DNA of 64,000 nt from Cohaesibacter marisflavi. Lineage in GTDB: Bacteria > Pseudomonadota > Alphaproteobacteria > Rhizobiales > Cohaesibacteraceae. The DNA lies in the NCBI RefSeq assembly GCF_900115225.1, contig NZ_FOVR01000004.1, positions 310,001 through 374,000 of the forward strand, given 5' to 3'. Under the pieces are notes generated by a model. The model made no database searches, was not told the origin of the DNA, and saw only the letters and a program-made list of their open reading frames with translations. This document shows, in pieces, positions 57,165-64,000 of this stretch (position 1 is its first letter; each line of letters starts with the position of its first letter). The position numbers and the translations under genes were made by a program.

Positions 57165-57599
57165 ATGAGCACGCCAGCCTATGACAATGACAATATTTTT
57201 GCGAAAATCCTGCGTGGCGAAATTCCAAGCCACAAAATCTACGAAGACGAGCTAACCATCGCGTTTCTCGATGTCATGCCCAAGTCTGACGGTCACGCGC
57301 TGGTGCTTCCGAAAAATCCGTCACGCAATATTTTCGACACCGCAGAAAGCGACCTCAATGCCGTGATTGCCACCACGCAGAAAATCGCCAAAGCAGCGAT
57401 GGCCGCCTTTGGTGCCGATGGTGTTACCGTGCAGCAAAATAACGAAGGCGCAGGTGGGCAGCTGGTGTTCCATCTGCATTTCCATGTGGTCCCGCGCTAT
57501 GAAGGCGTTGAATTGCGCCCGCAGACCGGTGAGATGGCAGACAACGACATCCTCGCTGGCCATGCAGACAAATACCGTAAGGCACTGGAAAGCCTCTGA
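57165..57599 (+). CDS. HIT (histidine triad) family protein
   Basis: A 144-residue nucleotide hydrolase or transferase of the HIT superfamily. The start DNIFAKILRGEIPSHKIYEDE and the catalytic triad QLVFHLHFHVVPRYEGV are typical of Hint-like proteins acting on AMP-lysine or related adenylates. The physiological substrate is unknown. A strong terminator follows at once. Confidence 0.96.
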   Translation: MSTPAYDNDNIFAKILRGEIPSHKIYEDELTIAFLDVMPKSDGHALVLPKNPSRNIFDTAESDLNAVIATTQKIAKAAMAAFGADGVTVQQNNEGAGGQLVFHLHFHVVPRYEGVELRPQTGEMADNDILAGHADKYRKALESL

Positions 57600-57630
57600 T
57601 AGACACCAGACGATTTCAGAAGATTTTATA

Positions 57631-57652
57631 GGGGCGCACCAGCGCCCCTTTT
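57631..57652 (+). terminator. Terminator of the HIT gene
   Basis: GGGGCGC at 57631-57637 and GCGCCCC at 57642-57648 form a 7-base-pair stem with the loop ACCA, followed by TTTT. It abuts the stop codon of the convergent azlD gene. Confidence 0.85.
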
Positions 57653-58019
57653 ACGTCATGGGAACACCGAACAGAAACGTCAGACCAACCAGCGTCAACG
57701 AGCCCAGAAGCACCCCGATAAACAGATTGCGCATCAATCCGAAATAGAAGACCACGGCAACCGCCACCGCAACAAGCCGCATCCAGACGGGAATAAAGGT
57801 CAAGGCACCGGTCGGGAACAGAATAAGTCGCGTGATGACCCCGGCCACCAGAGCATTGGCGATCGCGCGGGCCAGCAAGATCCATTCGCTGTCGTCTCTC
57901 AATCGCCCGGCAAAGCCCACTCCCAGCCATCGCCACATATTCGTGGGCAACGAAGCCCCGAGCAAGACAAACAGATAAGGCCACCAGGACACATCAAAGC
58001 TGTCAAACAGGATCGTCAT
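57651..58019 (-). CDS. azlD: AzlD family branched-chain amino acid transport subunit
   Basis: A 122-residue membrane protein with about four hydrophobic segments (WWPYLFVLLGASLPTNMWRWLGV at the start), typical of AzlD, the small partner of AzlC in export of branched-chain amino acids. Its ATG overlaps the azlC stop by 4 bases. Confidence 0.88.
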   Translation of the reverse strand: MTILFDSFDVSWWPYLFVLLGASLPTNMWRWLGVGFAGRLRDDSEWILLARAIANALVAGVITRLILFPTGALTFIPVWMRLVAVAVAVVFYFGLMRNLFIGVLLGSLTLVGLTFLFGVPMT

Positions 58020-58774
58020 GCGTGCTTTCTCCAGTAGTAACCAATGCCATAGGCGCCAAGGCCACCGACGAGCCCCGTCAGCACGAGCCCCATTTCAGGC
58101 ACCACCAAAGCGAATAGAGGCCCAAGGATGAAGCCGAAGACCAGTGCCAGCTTGTCCGACAAAAGCCGAGCAGCACTTGGCAAGGTTAGAATGAAGTAAA
58201 GTGGCGTCATCAAAAACAGAGCCGCAGCAATTTCTGGCGGCACAGCCCCTGCAACCCCATGCCCAAGCGCAACGATACCAACGCTGAGCACGGCAAGAGA
58301 CACCGCGAAGCCGCCAAAGAAGGGCGCCCGCCCATGAGGCGGCAGCACAGGCAACTCTTTCATGCCAAAAACCCAAGAGGTGATCGCCGTGAAATGGGCC
58401 AACACAATCAGCTTCCAAGTCGCAATGCCCTCACCTCTTAGCTCAGGCACGATGGAAACCACCATCGGCATCATGCGCACAGATGCAAGTGCGACAGCCA
58501 CAAAGATGGCCAGCAGGCTTGATCCCGACAGGATGCCTCCGATCAGGATAACATTGCTGGGAATGGCCCATGTGACGATGGTCATGAACATGGACAGATA
58601 GACATCCACGCCGCTTTCATAGGTGAAGCTGCCAAAGCCCAGATAGGAAAAATAGAGCACGATCGCGGGCGTGGAAAGCAGATTGCGCATACCGCGCCGA
58701 TACCAGTACCAACCGGATCGGCCTTCTTCGTCTGCAGCTGCAGACGGCGCATCAGTCATATTGTTTGAAATCAT
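58016..58774 (-). CDS. azlC: AzlC family branched-chain amino acid exporter
   Basis: A 252-residue membrane protein with about seven to eight hydrophobic segments and the AzlC pattern (GFGSFTYESGVDVYLSMFMTIVTWAIPSNVILIG, LASVRMMPMVVSIVPELRG). With AzlD it probably exports valine-like amino acids. ATG 58774 follows AAGG; an upstream ATG at 58834 is less likely. Overlaps azlD (ATGA). Confidence 0.9.
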   Translation of the reverse strand: MISNNMTDAPSAAADEEGRSGWYWYRRGMRNLLSTPAIVLYFSYLGFGSFTYESGVDVYLSMFMTIVTWAIPSNVILIGGILSGSSLLAIFVAVALASVRMMPMVVSIVPELRGEGIATWKLIVLAHFTAITSWVFGMKELPVLPPHGRAPFFGGFAVSLAVLSVGIVALGHGVAGAVPPEIAAALFLMTPLYFILTLPSAARLLSDKLALVFGFILGPLFALVVPEMGLVLTGLVGGLGAYGIGYYWRKHA

Positions 58775-58893
58775 TCGGACCTTGGAGGAAGGAGACAGGA
58801 AGAGAATTGAGTCTGGCATAGACGCCCAAACCATTCAACCCGCCATGCAAGGCACGCATATTGAATTGCAGGAGAAAGCGGCAATCGGCTTCC

Positions 58894-60315
58894 CTACCAA
58901 CGCCAGAAAGCAGGCATCAGGATGGTGAGCGCAGACAGGATTTCCAGACGCCCCAGAATCATCTCGATGCTCAACAGCCATTTGGCAATATCCGGCAGGC
59001 TGCTGAAATTGCCTGCAGGCCCGATAATCTCACCCAGTCCGGGGCCAACATTGGCCAGTGCCGTGGCTGACGCACTCATCGCTGTCACGAAATCAAGGCC
59101 ACACAATTGCAGCACGATGGCAAACACCATGAAGGTGACGAAGAACAGGAATATGAAGCTCAGCGTGGATGCAGCCATTTCATCGTCCACCACCCTTGTT
59201 CCATAGCGCATGGGCACAATCCGGTTGGGGTGGATCAGCTTGGCCACGGCATTCTTGATGATGAGCCAGGCAATGACGAAACGGAACTGCTTGATGCCGC
59301 CCGCCGTCGAGCCCGAGCAGGCGCCAAAGAAGGTGAGAATGAGGAAGATGACAACAAACAGCGCGCCCCACTCCTGATAGTCACCCGCGCCATAGCCCGT
59401 GGTTGTCACAATGGAGATGACATCAAACAGCGAGATGGCGAAATCCTCGATAACGGGGCCTGGAGAGAGCCATTGCTTGGCAAAGAAAATGCCGATCGCC
59501 GCAATCAGAACACCCTTGAGATAAAGCCCGATCTGCGGATCCCGCCCCCTGTCCGCCGAGAAGAAACGGATCATATAGAGAAAGGGCAAGCCGCCAAAAA
59601 ACATGAACAGCGATCCGGCAAAATAGATCCCGACGCTATCAAAATGCGCCATGGAGCCATCCGAGGTGGAATATCCACCCGTTGAAAGCGTCGTCATGGC
59701 GTGGTTGACCGCCTCAAAGAAAGTCATGCCCAGAGCAAAATAGGCAAAGGCGCATGAAGCCGTCAGGAACATGTAGACAAAGGCAATCTTCACCGCGAAC
59801 TCGCGGATGCGCGGATAGGGATTGTCGCTCTGCTCGGAGGATTCCAGGAAAAACAGTTTTTGCCCACCTGAGCCGAGCATGGGCAGAATGGTGATGCCGA
59901 TAGCGACGATGCCCAAGCCACCGAGCCACTGCATCAGGGATCGCCAGAAGAGCAGCCCCGGCGCCATGGTATCAAGGCCGCTGAGCACGGTGGAGCCCGT
60001 CGTGGTAAAGCCGGAAGCGGATTCGAAATAGGCATCGGCATAGCTGATGCCAAGCGAGGAGAAATAGAGCGGTAACGCCGCAAACGCACTGAGCACGAAC
60101 CAGCTGCCATTCACAAACAGAATCGAGCTGCGAATGGACCACTCCCCCTCCTGCCCACGCATGGCCAGAAAGAGCGCTACGCCAAATCCGATGGATATGG
60201 AGCCTCCGCCAAGAAAGGCGTGCCAGTCTGTGCTTTGGTATGCCAGATCGATAAGCGCGGGAAAAAACATCATCCCGCCCAATGCGGCAATCAATATCCC
60301 GAGTGCTGAAAGCAC
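58894..60315 (-). CDS. trkH: TrkH family potassium uptake protein
   Basis: Membrane subunit of the Trk potassium system (473 residues). The four pore loops with selectivity-filter residues are visible: SGFTTTGSTVL, TLSTGGYSTS, TTTGYGAGD and ANVGPGLG, together with the CSGSTAGGIKQFRF segment. About ten to twelve helices are predicted. The regulatory TrkA subunit is not in the window. azlC lies downstream on the same strand. Confidence 0.96.
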   Translation of the reverse strand: MLSALGILIAALGGMMFFPALIDLAYQSTDWHAFLGGGSISIGFGVALFLAMRGQEGEWSIRSSILFVNGSWFVLSAFAALPLYFSSLGISYADAYFESASGFTTTGSTVLSGLDTMAPGLLFWRSLMQWLGGLGIVAIGITILPMLGSGGQKLFFLESSEQSDNPYPRIREFAVKIAFVYMFLTASCAFAYFALGMTFFEAVNHAMTTLSTGGYSTSDGSMAHFDSVGIYFAGSLFMFFGGLPFLYMIRFFSADRGRDPQIGLYLKGVLIAAIGIFFAKQWLSPGPVIEDFAISLFDVISIVTTTGYGAGDYQEWGALFVVIFLILTFFGACSGSTAGGIKQFRFVIAWLIIKNAVAKLIHPNRIVPMRYGTRVVDDEMAASTLSFIFLFFVTFMVFAIVLQLCGLDFVTAMSASATALANVGPGLGEIIGPAGNFSSLPDIAKWLLSIEMILGRLEILSALTILMPAFWRW

Positions 60316-60522
60316 GGGGTCACCTCTTTATTGCGGACTCATCTGGACTGTTTATCCACCAAACGAACCCCGGGTCAAGCATAAGCATCGTGATTGCCGA
60401 TCAAGACTATACAGCTTGCGGGCATAATGAAGCAGAGCTTACTCCGCATCGGCTCTCTTGCAAAGTGTTTGATAGACTTCACTCTTCCCGGCCTCATTCC
60501 ATAGAGGTGCATCTGCCCGAGA

Positions 60523-60918
60523 TTATGCCTCGAGCAGATCCGTACCATAGGAATTATCAACCGTGCAGAGCCATTGGCCTTCTGACGACCGTTTGAAAAC
60601 ATAGCTTGCCCGACGCACAAGCGTCAGATCCCAGCCATCAGAATCAACCGTATCCAGAAAGGTCTTCATCACGACCAGCGCCGTGTCGCCCCCTTCAAAC
60701 ACTTCCATAGGGCCTTGCCTTACGGTGAGCTCGTGCTTGAAATGTTCGGCAATGGCGACAAAGGCTTTTCTGATCGCGTCCTTGCCTGTAACAGCCAGAC
60801 CGGGTTTGACGACCAGCGTCGCATCCTCGGCATAGAAATCCATCAGGCTGTCGAAATCCTCAGCCGAGATCGCTTTATCGGCAGCCTCGATCACAGAGTG
60901 TAATGCTTGGGAGGTCAT
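60523..60918 (-). CDS. NTF2-like (DUF4440/SnoaL) protein
   Basis: A 131-residue protein with the cone-shaped NTF2-like fold pattern: LHSVIEAADKAISAEDFDSLMDFYAEDATLVVKPG, AIRKAFVAIAEHF, and the C-terminal strands DLTLVRRASYVFKRSSEGQWLCTVDNSYGTDLL. Members are enzymes or ligand binders of many kinds; no function can be given. It is monocistronic and preceded by a terminator of the next gene. Confidence 0.87.
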   Translation of the reverse strand: MTSQALHSVIEAADKAISAEDFDSLMDFYAEDATLVVKPGLAVTGKDAIRKAFVAIAEHFKHELTVRQGPMEVFEGGDTALVVMKTFLDTVDSDGWDLTLVRRASYVFKRSSEGQWLCTVDNSYGTDLLEA

Positions 60919-60950
60919 GTCCGTCTCCTTGAAAAATACCCACGAGACGG

Positions 60951-60976
60951 CACAAAAAAACCCGCCTCAGGCGGGT
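60951..60976 (-). terminator. Terminator of the small membrane protein gene
   Basis: ACCCGCCT and AGGCGGGT form an 8-base-pair stem with a one-base centre, followed on the minus strand by a run of seven T. It lies about 160 bases after the stop at 61133. Confidence 0.8.
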
Positions 60977-61132
60977 TCCGGTAAGTGATATGCACGTACG
61001 AAAGCCCACCATTCAAAGAATGGTGAGAATAATCGACTGATATTGGTGGCACATCTGTTTCATATCCAAGCATTTATCGCCAAATCATGCGCAATGCAAG
61101 CACCTATCGAGAAAGATGCGATGTTTGGCACA

Positions 61133-61378
61133 TCATTCGCCACCAAAGAAATGCTGATAGAGCAAGGAAAGCGCCAGCAGAAAGCCCGCCGCGAGCGTCA
61201 GGATATTCTTGAGCAACTCAACGCCATCAGCCCGCCCCGTGGCCGGATCGATCAGGCTACCGAAGATGCCGTTGGGAAATGCCGCCCGCATGATTGCACT
61301 GGCGCTCATCAGGGAAACGAGCGCGAAAGCAAAGAATAGCAGCAAACGCTTGAGCCAACCGGGCATGTGAGGAAACAT
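61133..61378 (-). CDS. Small hypothetical membrane protein
   Basis: An 81-residue protein with two predicted membrane helices (WLKRLLLFFAFALVSLMSA and LLKNILTLAAGFLLALSLLY) joined by a short polar loop. I do not recognise a family. It lies 40 bases after the clpA stop, beyond a terminator, on the same strand. Confidence 0.6.
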   Translation of the reverse strand: MFPHMPGWLKRLLLFFAFALVSLMSASAIMRAAFPNGIFGSLIDPATGRADGVELLKNILTLAAGFLLALSLLYQHFFGGE

Positions 61379-61386
61379 AATGAAAA

Positions 61387-61410
61387 AGCGCCAACGTTAC
61401 CGCTGGCGCT
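61387..61410 (-). terminator. Terminator of clpA
   Basis: AGCGCCA at 61387-61393 pairs with TGGCGCT at 61404-61410; on the minus strand TTTTTC follows. It lies 9 bases after the clpA stop. Confidence 0.82.
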
Positions 61411-61418
61411 CCTTTTTA

Positions 61419-63866
61419 CTATTTCTTGTCGACCTTGGCTACGCTGGGCACCGAAGCCTTTTTCTTTGACGAAGTCCGGCGCGAGCCCTTCTTCGTCTCA
61501 TCGGTGCTGGCAGCAGCCTTGGCTTCGCCCTTGCCATCGGCCTTCTTGCTCTTTGTGCTGTCAGCCTTGGGCTCATCCTCTTCGATCACGGACAGGAACA
61601 GCTTCTCCATATTGTCCAAATCAATATCAACCCGTACCGTGCCGCCTTTGGTCAATTTGCCAAACAGGATCTCTTCAGCCAGTGGCCGCTTGATATGTTC
61701 CTGAATGACACGGCCCAGCGGACGCGCGCCCATTTTCGGATCATAGCCCTTCTTGGCAAGCCATGCGGTGGCCGCATCGGTCAGCTCGAAGGTTACACCG
61801 CGATCTGCCAACTGGGCTTCCAGCTGCATGACGAACTTGCGCACGACCTGATGGATGACTTCCGTCGGCAGAGCCGCAAACGGAATGACAGCATCCAGAC
61901 GGTTGCGGAATTCCGGCGTGAACAATTTGTTGATTGCTTCCTCGTCATCCCCGGAACGCTCGGACTGGGTGAAACCGATAGCCGGCTTGTCCATTTCCGC
62001 CGCTCCGGCGTTGGTCGTCATGACCAGAATGACGTTGCGGAAGTCCACCTGCTTGCCGTTATGGTCGGTCAGCTTACCGTGATCCATCACCTGCAGCAGA
62101 ATGTTGTAAAGATCCGGATGGGCCTTCTCGATCTCGTCGAGCAGCAGCACACAATGCGGATGCTGATCAACGCCATCAGTCAGAAGACCGCCCTGATCAA
62201 AGCCGACATAGCCCGGAGGCGCACCGATCAGACGCGAAATGGTGTGCTTCTCCATATATTCCGACATGTCGAAGCGCAGCAGTTCCACACCCATCAGATC
62301 AGCCAGCTGACGCGTCACCTCGGTTTTACCAACCCCTGTCGGGCCAGAGAAGAGATAGCTACCAATCGGCTTTTCTGGCTCGCGCAATCCGGCACGAGCC
62401 AGCTTGATCTGGCTGGTCAGGGCATCAATGGCCTGATCCTGTCCATACACCATCCGCTTGAGGTTAACCTCAAGATTGGACAGGACTTCCCTGTCATCCT
62501 TGGAAACGGTTTTCGGCGGAATGCGTGCCATCGTGGCAACGGTGGCTTCCACTTCCTTGGCCGAAATGCTCTTGCGGCGACGTGAAACCGGCAACAACTG
62601 CTGCGCAGCACCCGTTTCATCGATCACATCAATCGCCTTATCCGGCAGTTTCCTGTCATGGATATAGCGGGCAGAAAGCTCCACCGCAGACTTGATGGCG
62701 TCATTGGTGAATTTCACGCTGTGATAATCCTCGAAATAAGGCTTCAGCCCTTTCAGAATATCAATAGCATCCGGCAGGGATGGTTCATTGACATCGATTT
62801 TCTGGAACCGACGCACCAGAGCACGATCCTTCTCGAAGAACTGGCGATATTCCTTATAGGTGGTCGAGCCCATGCAGCGCAAATTGCCCGCAGCCAGCGA
62901 TGGCTTGAGCAGGTTGGACGCATCCATGGCCCCACCAGAGGTCGCGCCAGCACCGATCACCGTATGGATTTCGTCAATGAAGAGGATCGCCCCTTCATAT
63001 TCCTCGATCTCCTTAATGACGCGTTTGAGACGCTCTTCAAAATCGCCCCGATAGCGGGTCCCTGCCAGCAGAGTGCCCATATCAAGCGAGAAGATGGTCG
63101 CCCCTTTGAGAACGTCAGGCACCTTGTCGTCAACAATGCGCTTGGCAAGCCCTTCCGCAATCGCGGTTTTGCCCACTCCGGGGTCACCGACAAAAAGCGG
63201 GTTGTTCTTGGAACGACGGCAGAGCACCTGAATGGTCCGATGGATCTCGGCATCACGCCCTATGAGAATATCGATTTTCCCGTCGCGCGCCTTTTCGTTC
63301 AGATTGACAGCATAGGCCTTGAGTGCTTCGGCCTTGTTACCGCCCTCTTCCTCGTCTTCCTCGAAATCGAAATCATCATCCATGTCATCGTCGGCACCGG
63401 TTGGCGGCACACCATCCGATATCCCCGGCGCCTTTGCGATGCCATGAGAAATATAATTGACTGCGTCATAGCGGGTCATGTCCTGATCATGCAGGAAGTA
63501 GGCTGCATGGCTTTCCCGTTCCGCAAAGATGGCAACTAGAACATTCGCTCCGGTCACTTCTTCGCGGCCCGAAGACTGCACATGAATGACAGCCCGCTGA
63601 ATAACGCGCTGGAATCCTGCCGTTGGCTTGGAATCCTGCCCCTTGTCCACCACAAGATTGGAAAGCTCATTGTCGATATAATCGAGCAAATTCTTTTCCA
63701 ACAGGTCCAAATCCACCCCACAGGCACGCATCACCGCCGCCGCGTCACTATCTTCAATCAACGCGAACAGCAGATGTTCAAGTGTAGCGAACTCCTGAAA
63801 CCGCTCATTCGCGGTCATCAGAGCTTTGTGCAGGGCAGCTTCCAGACTGTTAGAAAATGATGGCAC
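61419..63866 (-). CDS. clpA: ATP-dependent Clp protease ATP-binding subunit ClpA
   Basis: AAA+ unfoldase that feeds substrates to ClpP. Of 815 residues (E. coli: 758), the first 145 are the double Clp-N repeat ([20 protein letters not shown]). Walker A motifs GDPGVGKT and GPTGVGKT mark the two AAA+ domains; an acidic linker lies near residue 165. The C-terminus has an unusual Lys/Ala/Ser-rich tail of about 55 residues after the usual end. The start is GTG at 63866, 9 bases downstream of the clpS stop; GAGGA overlaps that stop, so the pair is coupled. Confidence 0.97.
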   Translation of the reverse strand: MPSFSNSLEAALHKALMTANERFQEFATLEHLLFALIEDSDAAAVMRACGVDLDLLEKNLLDYIDNELSNLVVDKGQDSKPTAGFQRVIQRAVIHVQSSGREEVTGANVLVAIFAERESHAAYFLHDQDMTRYDAVNYISHGIAKAPGISDGVPPTGADDDMDDDFDFEEDEEEGGNKAEALKAYAVNLNEKARDGKIDILIGRDAEIHRTIQVLCRRSKNNPLFVGDPGVGKTAIAEGLAKRIVDDKVPDVLKGATIFSLDMGTLLAGTRYRGDFEERLKRVIKEIEEYEGAILFIDEIHTVIGAGATSGGAMDASNLLKPSLAAGNLRCMGSTTYKEYRQFFEKDRALVRRFQKIDVNEPSLPDAIDILKGLKPYFEDYHSVKFTNDAIKSAVELSARYIHDRKLPDKAIDVIDETGAAQQLLPVSRRRKSISAKEVEATVATMARIPPKTVSKDDREVLSNLEVNLKRMVYGQDQAIDALTSQIKLARAGLREPEKPIGSYLFSGPTGVGKTEVTRQLADLMGVELLRFDMSEYMEKHTISRLIGAPPGYVGFDQGGLLTDGVDQHPHCVLLLDEIEKAHPDLYNILLQVMDHGKLTDHNGKQVDFRNVILVMTTNAGAAEMDKPAIGFTQSERSGDDEEAINKLFTPEFRNRLDAVIPFAALPTEVIHQVVRKFVMQLEAQLADRGVTFELTDAATAWLAKKGYDPKMGARPLGRVIQEHIKRPLAEEILFGKLTKGGTVRVDIDLDNMEKLFLSVIEEDEPKADSTKSKKADGKGEAKAAASTDETKKGSRRTSSKKKASVPSVAKVDKK

Positions 63867-63875
63867 TTGGTATCC

Positions 63876-64000
63876 TCACTTTTTTTCCATGATGCATTGC
63901 AGCGGATGTTGGTGCTGATGGGCAAAGTCCATCACTTGGCTCACCTTGGTTTCCGCCACTTCATAGGTAAAGACGCCACACTCACCCACCCCGTGGTGGT
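63876..64000 (-). CDS. clpS: ClpS adaptor, N-terminus cut by window edge
   Basis: Only the last 41 codons are visible, ending [12 protein letters not shown]. The stretch [20 protein letters not shown] matches the C-terminal half of ClpS (motif GVYTxEVAETKV), the N-degron adaptor that delivers substrates to ClpAP. It is directly upstream of clpA. Confidence 0.95.
   Translation of the reverse strand, partial: HHGVGECGVFTYEVAETKVSQVMDFAHQHQHPLQCIMEKK

Noticed and set aside
1-64000. tRNA, rRNA, CRISPR array, insertion sequence, prophage or defence island
   Set aside because: Reading both strands I found no tRNA-like cloverleaf, regularly spaced repeats, transposase or phage genes; a computed scan (tRNAscan, CRISPR finder, IS search) would be needed to exclude short remnants.

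Overview
The window reads as a chromosomal segment of an alphaproteobacterium, most likely of the order Hyphomicrobiales (Rhizobiales). I judge this from gene order and family types: the gene string pyrB, dihydroorotase-like, plsY, dprA, topA, rnr, NUDIX, rpmG, then pleD-divK, DUF3572 and a zinc-ribbon dinB; a class II DAHP synthase; and cyclic-type osmoregulated periplasmic glucan genes. A marine relative such as Cohaesibacter is a guess. Base composition is even throughout. I see no prophage, insertion sequence, CRISPR array, rRNA or tRNA. About 57 protein genes are supported, two of them cut by the window edges.

Layout. 1-5.9 kb (minus strand): DAHP synthase (cut), der, bamB, a YfgM-like TPR protein and an NnrU-family membrane protein. 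6.2-9.2 kb: a DksA/TraR-type regulator, two tandem L,D-transpeptidases, and a DUF2000 gene divergent from an Lrp/AsnC regulator. 9.3-23.6 kb: FkbM methyltransferase, guaA, a MarR regulator, an RsmB-type rRNA methylase, then the glucan genes opgC, opgG and opgH spread around zntB, msrB and a fasciclin gene, and finally guaB. 24.1-26.7 kb: the ubiT-ubiU-ubiV operon for oxygen-independent ubiquinone synthesis, preceded by an FNR-type box. 26.9-33 kb: a Sel1-like gene, a glutathione S-transferase, a second NnrU gene and gatC-gatA-chorismate mutase-gatB. 33.3-39.2 kb: a GAF-GGDEF-EAL protein, ruvX, cfa and an AEC transporter. 39.3-50.6 kb (plus strand): pyrB, an apparently non-catalytic dihydroorotase, plsY, dprA, topA, rnr, a NUDIX gene and rpmG. 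51.4-57.6 kb: pleD and divK (cell-cycle signalling), DUF3572, dinB, ridA, a FemAB-like acetyltransferase and a HIT protein. 57.6-64 kb (minus strand): azlCD, trkH, an NTF2-like protein, a small membrane protein, clpA and clpS (cut).

Most of the window is housekeeping. The points most worth a second look are: an opgH gene whose N-terminus, with its own good ribosome binding site, lies one frame away from the body; the FNR-type box in front of ubiTUV; a roughly 870-base convergent gap with no recognisable gene; a dihydroorotase homologue with a broken metal site next to pyrB; and several precise palindromes or repeated motifs in intergenic DNA. I did not find a convincing undescribed multi-gene system.
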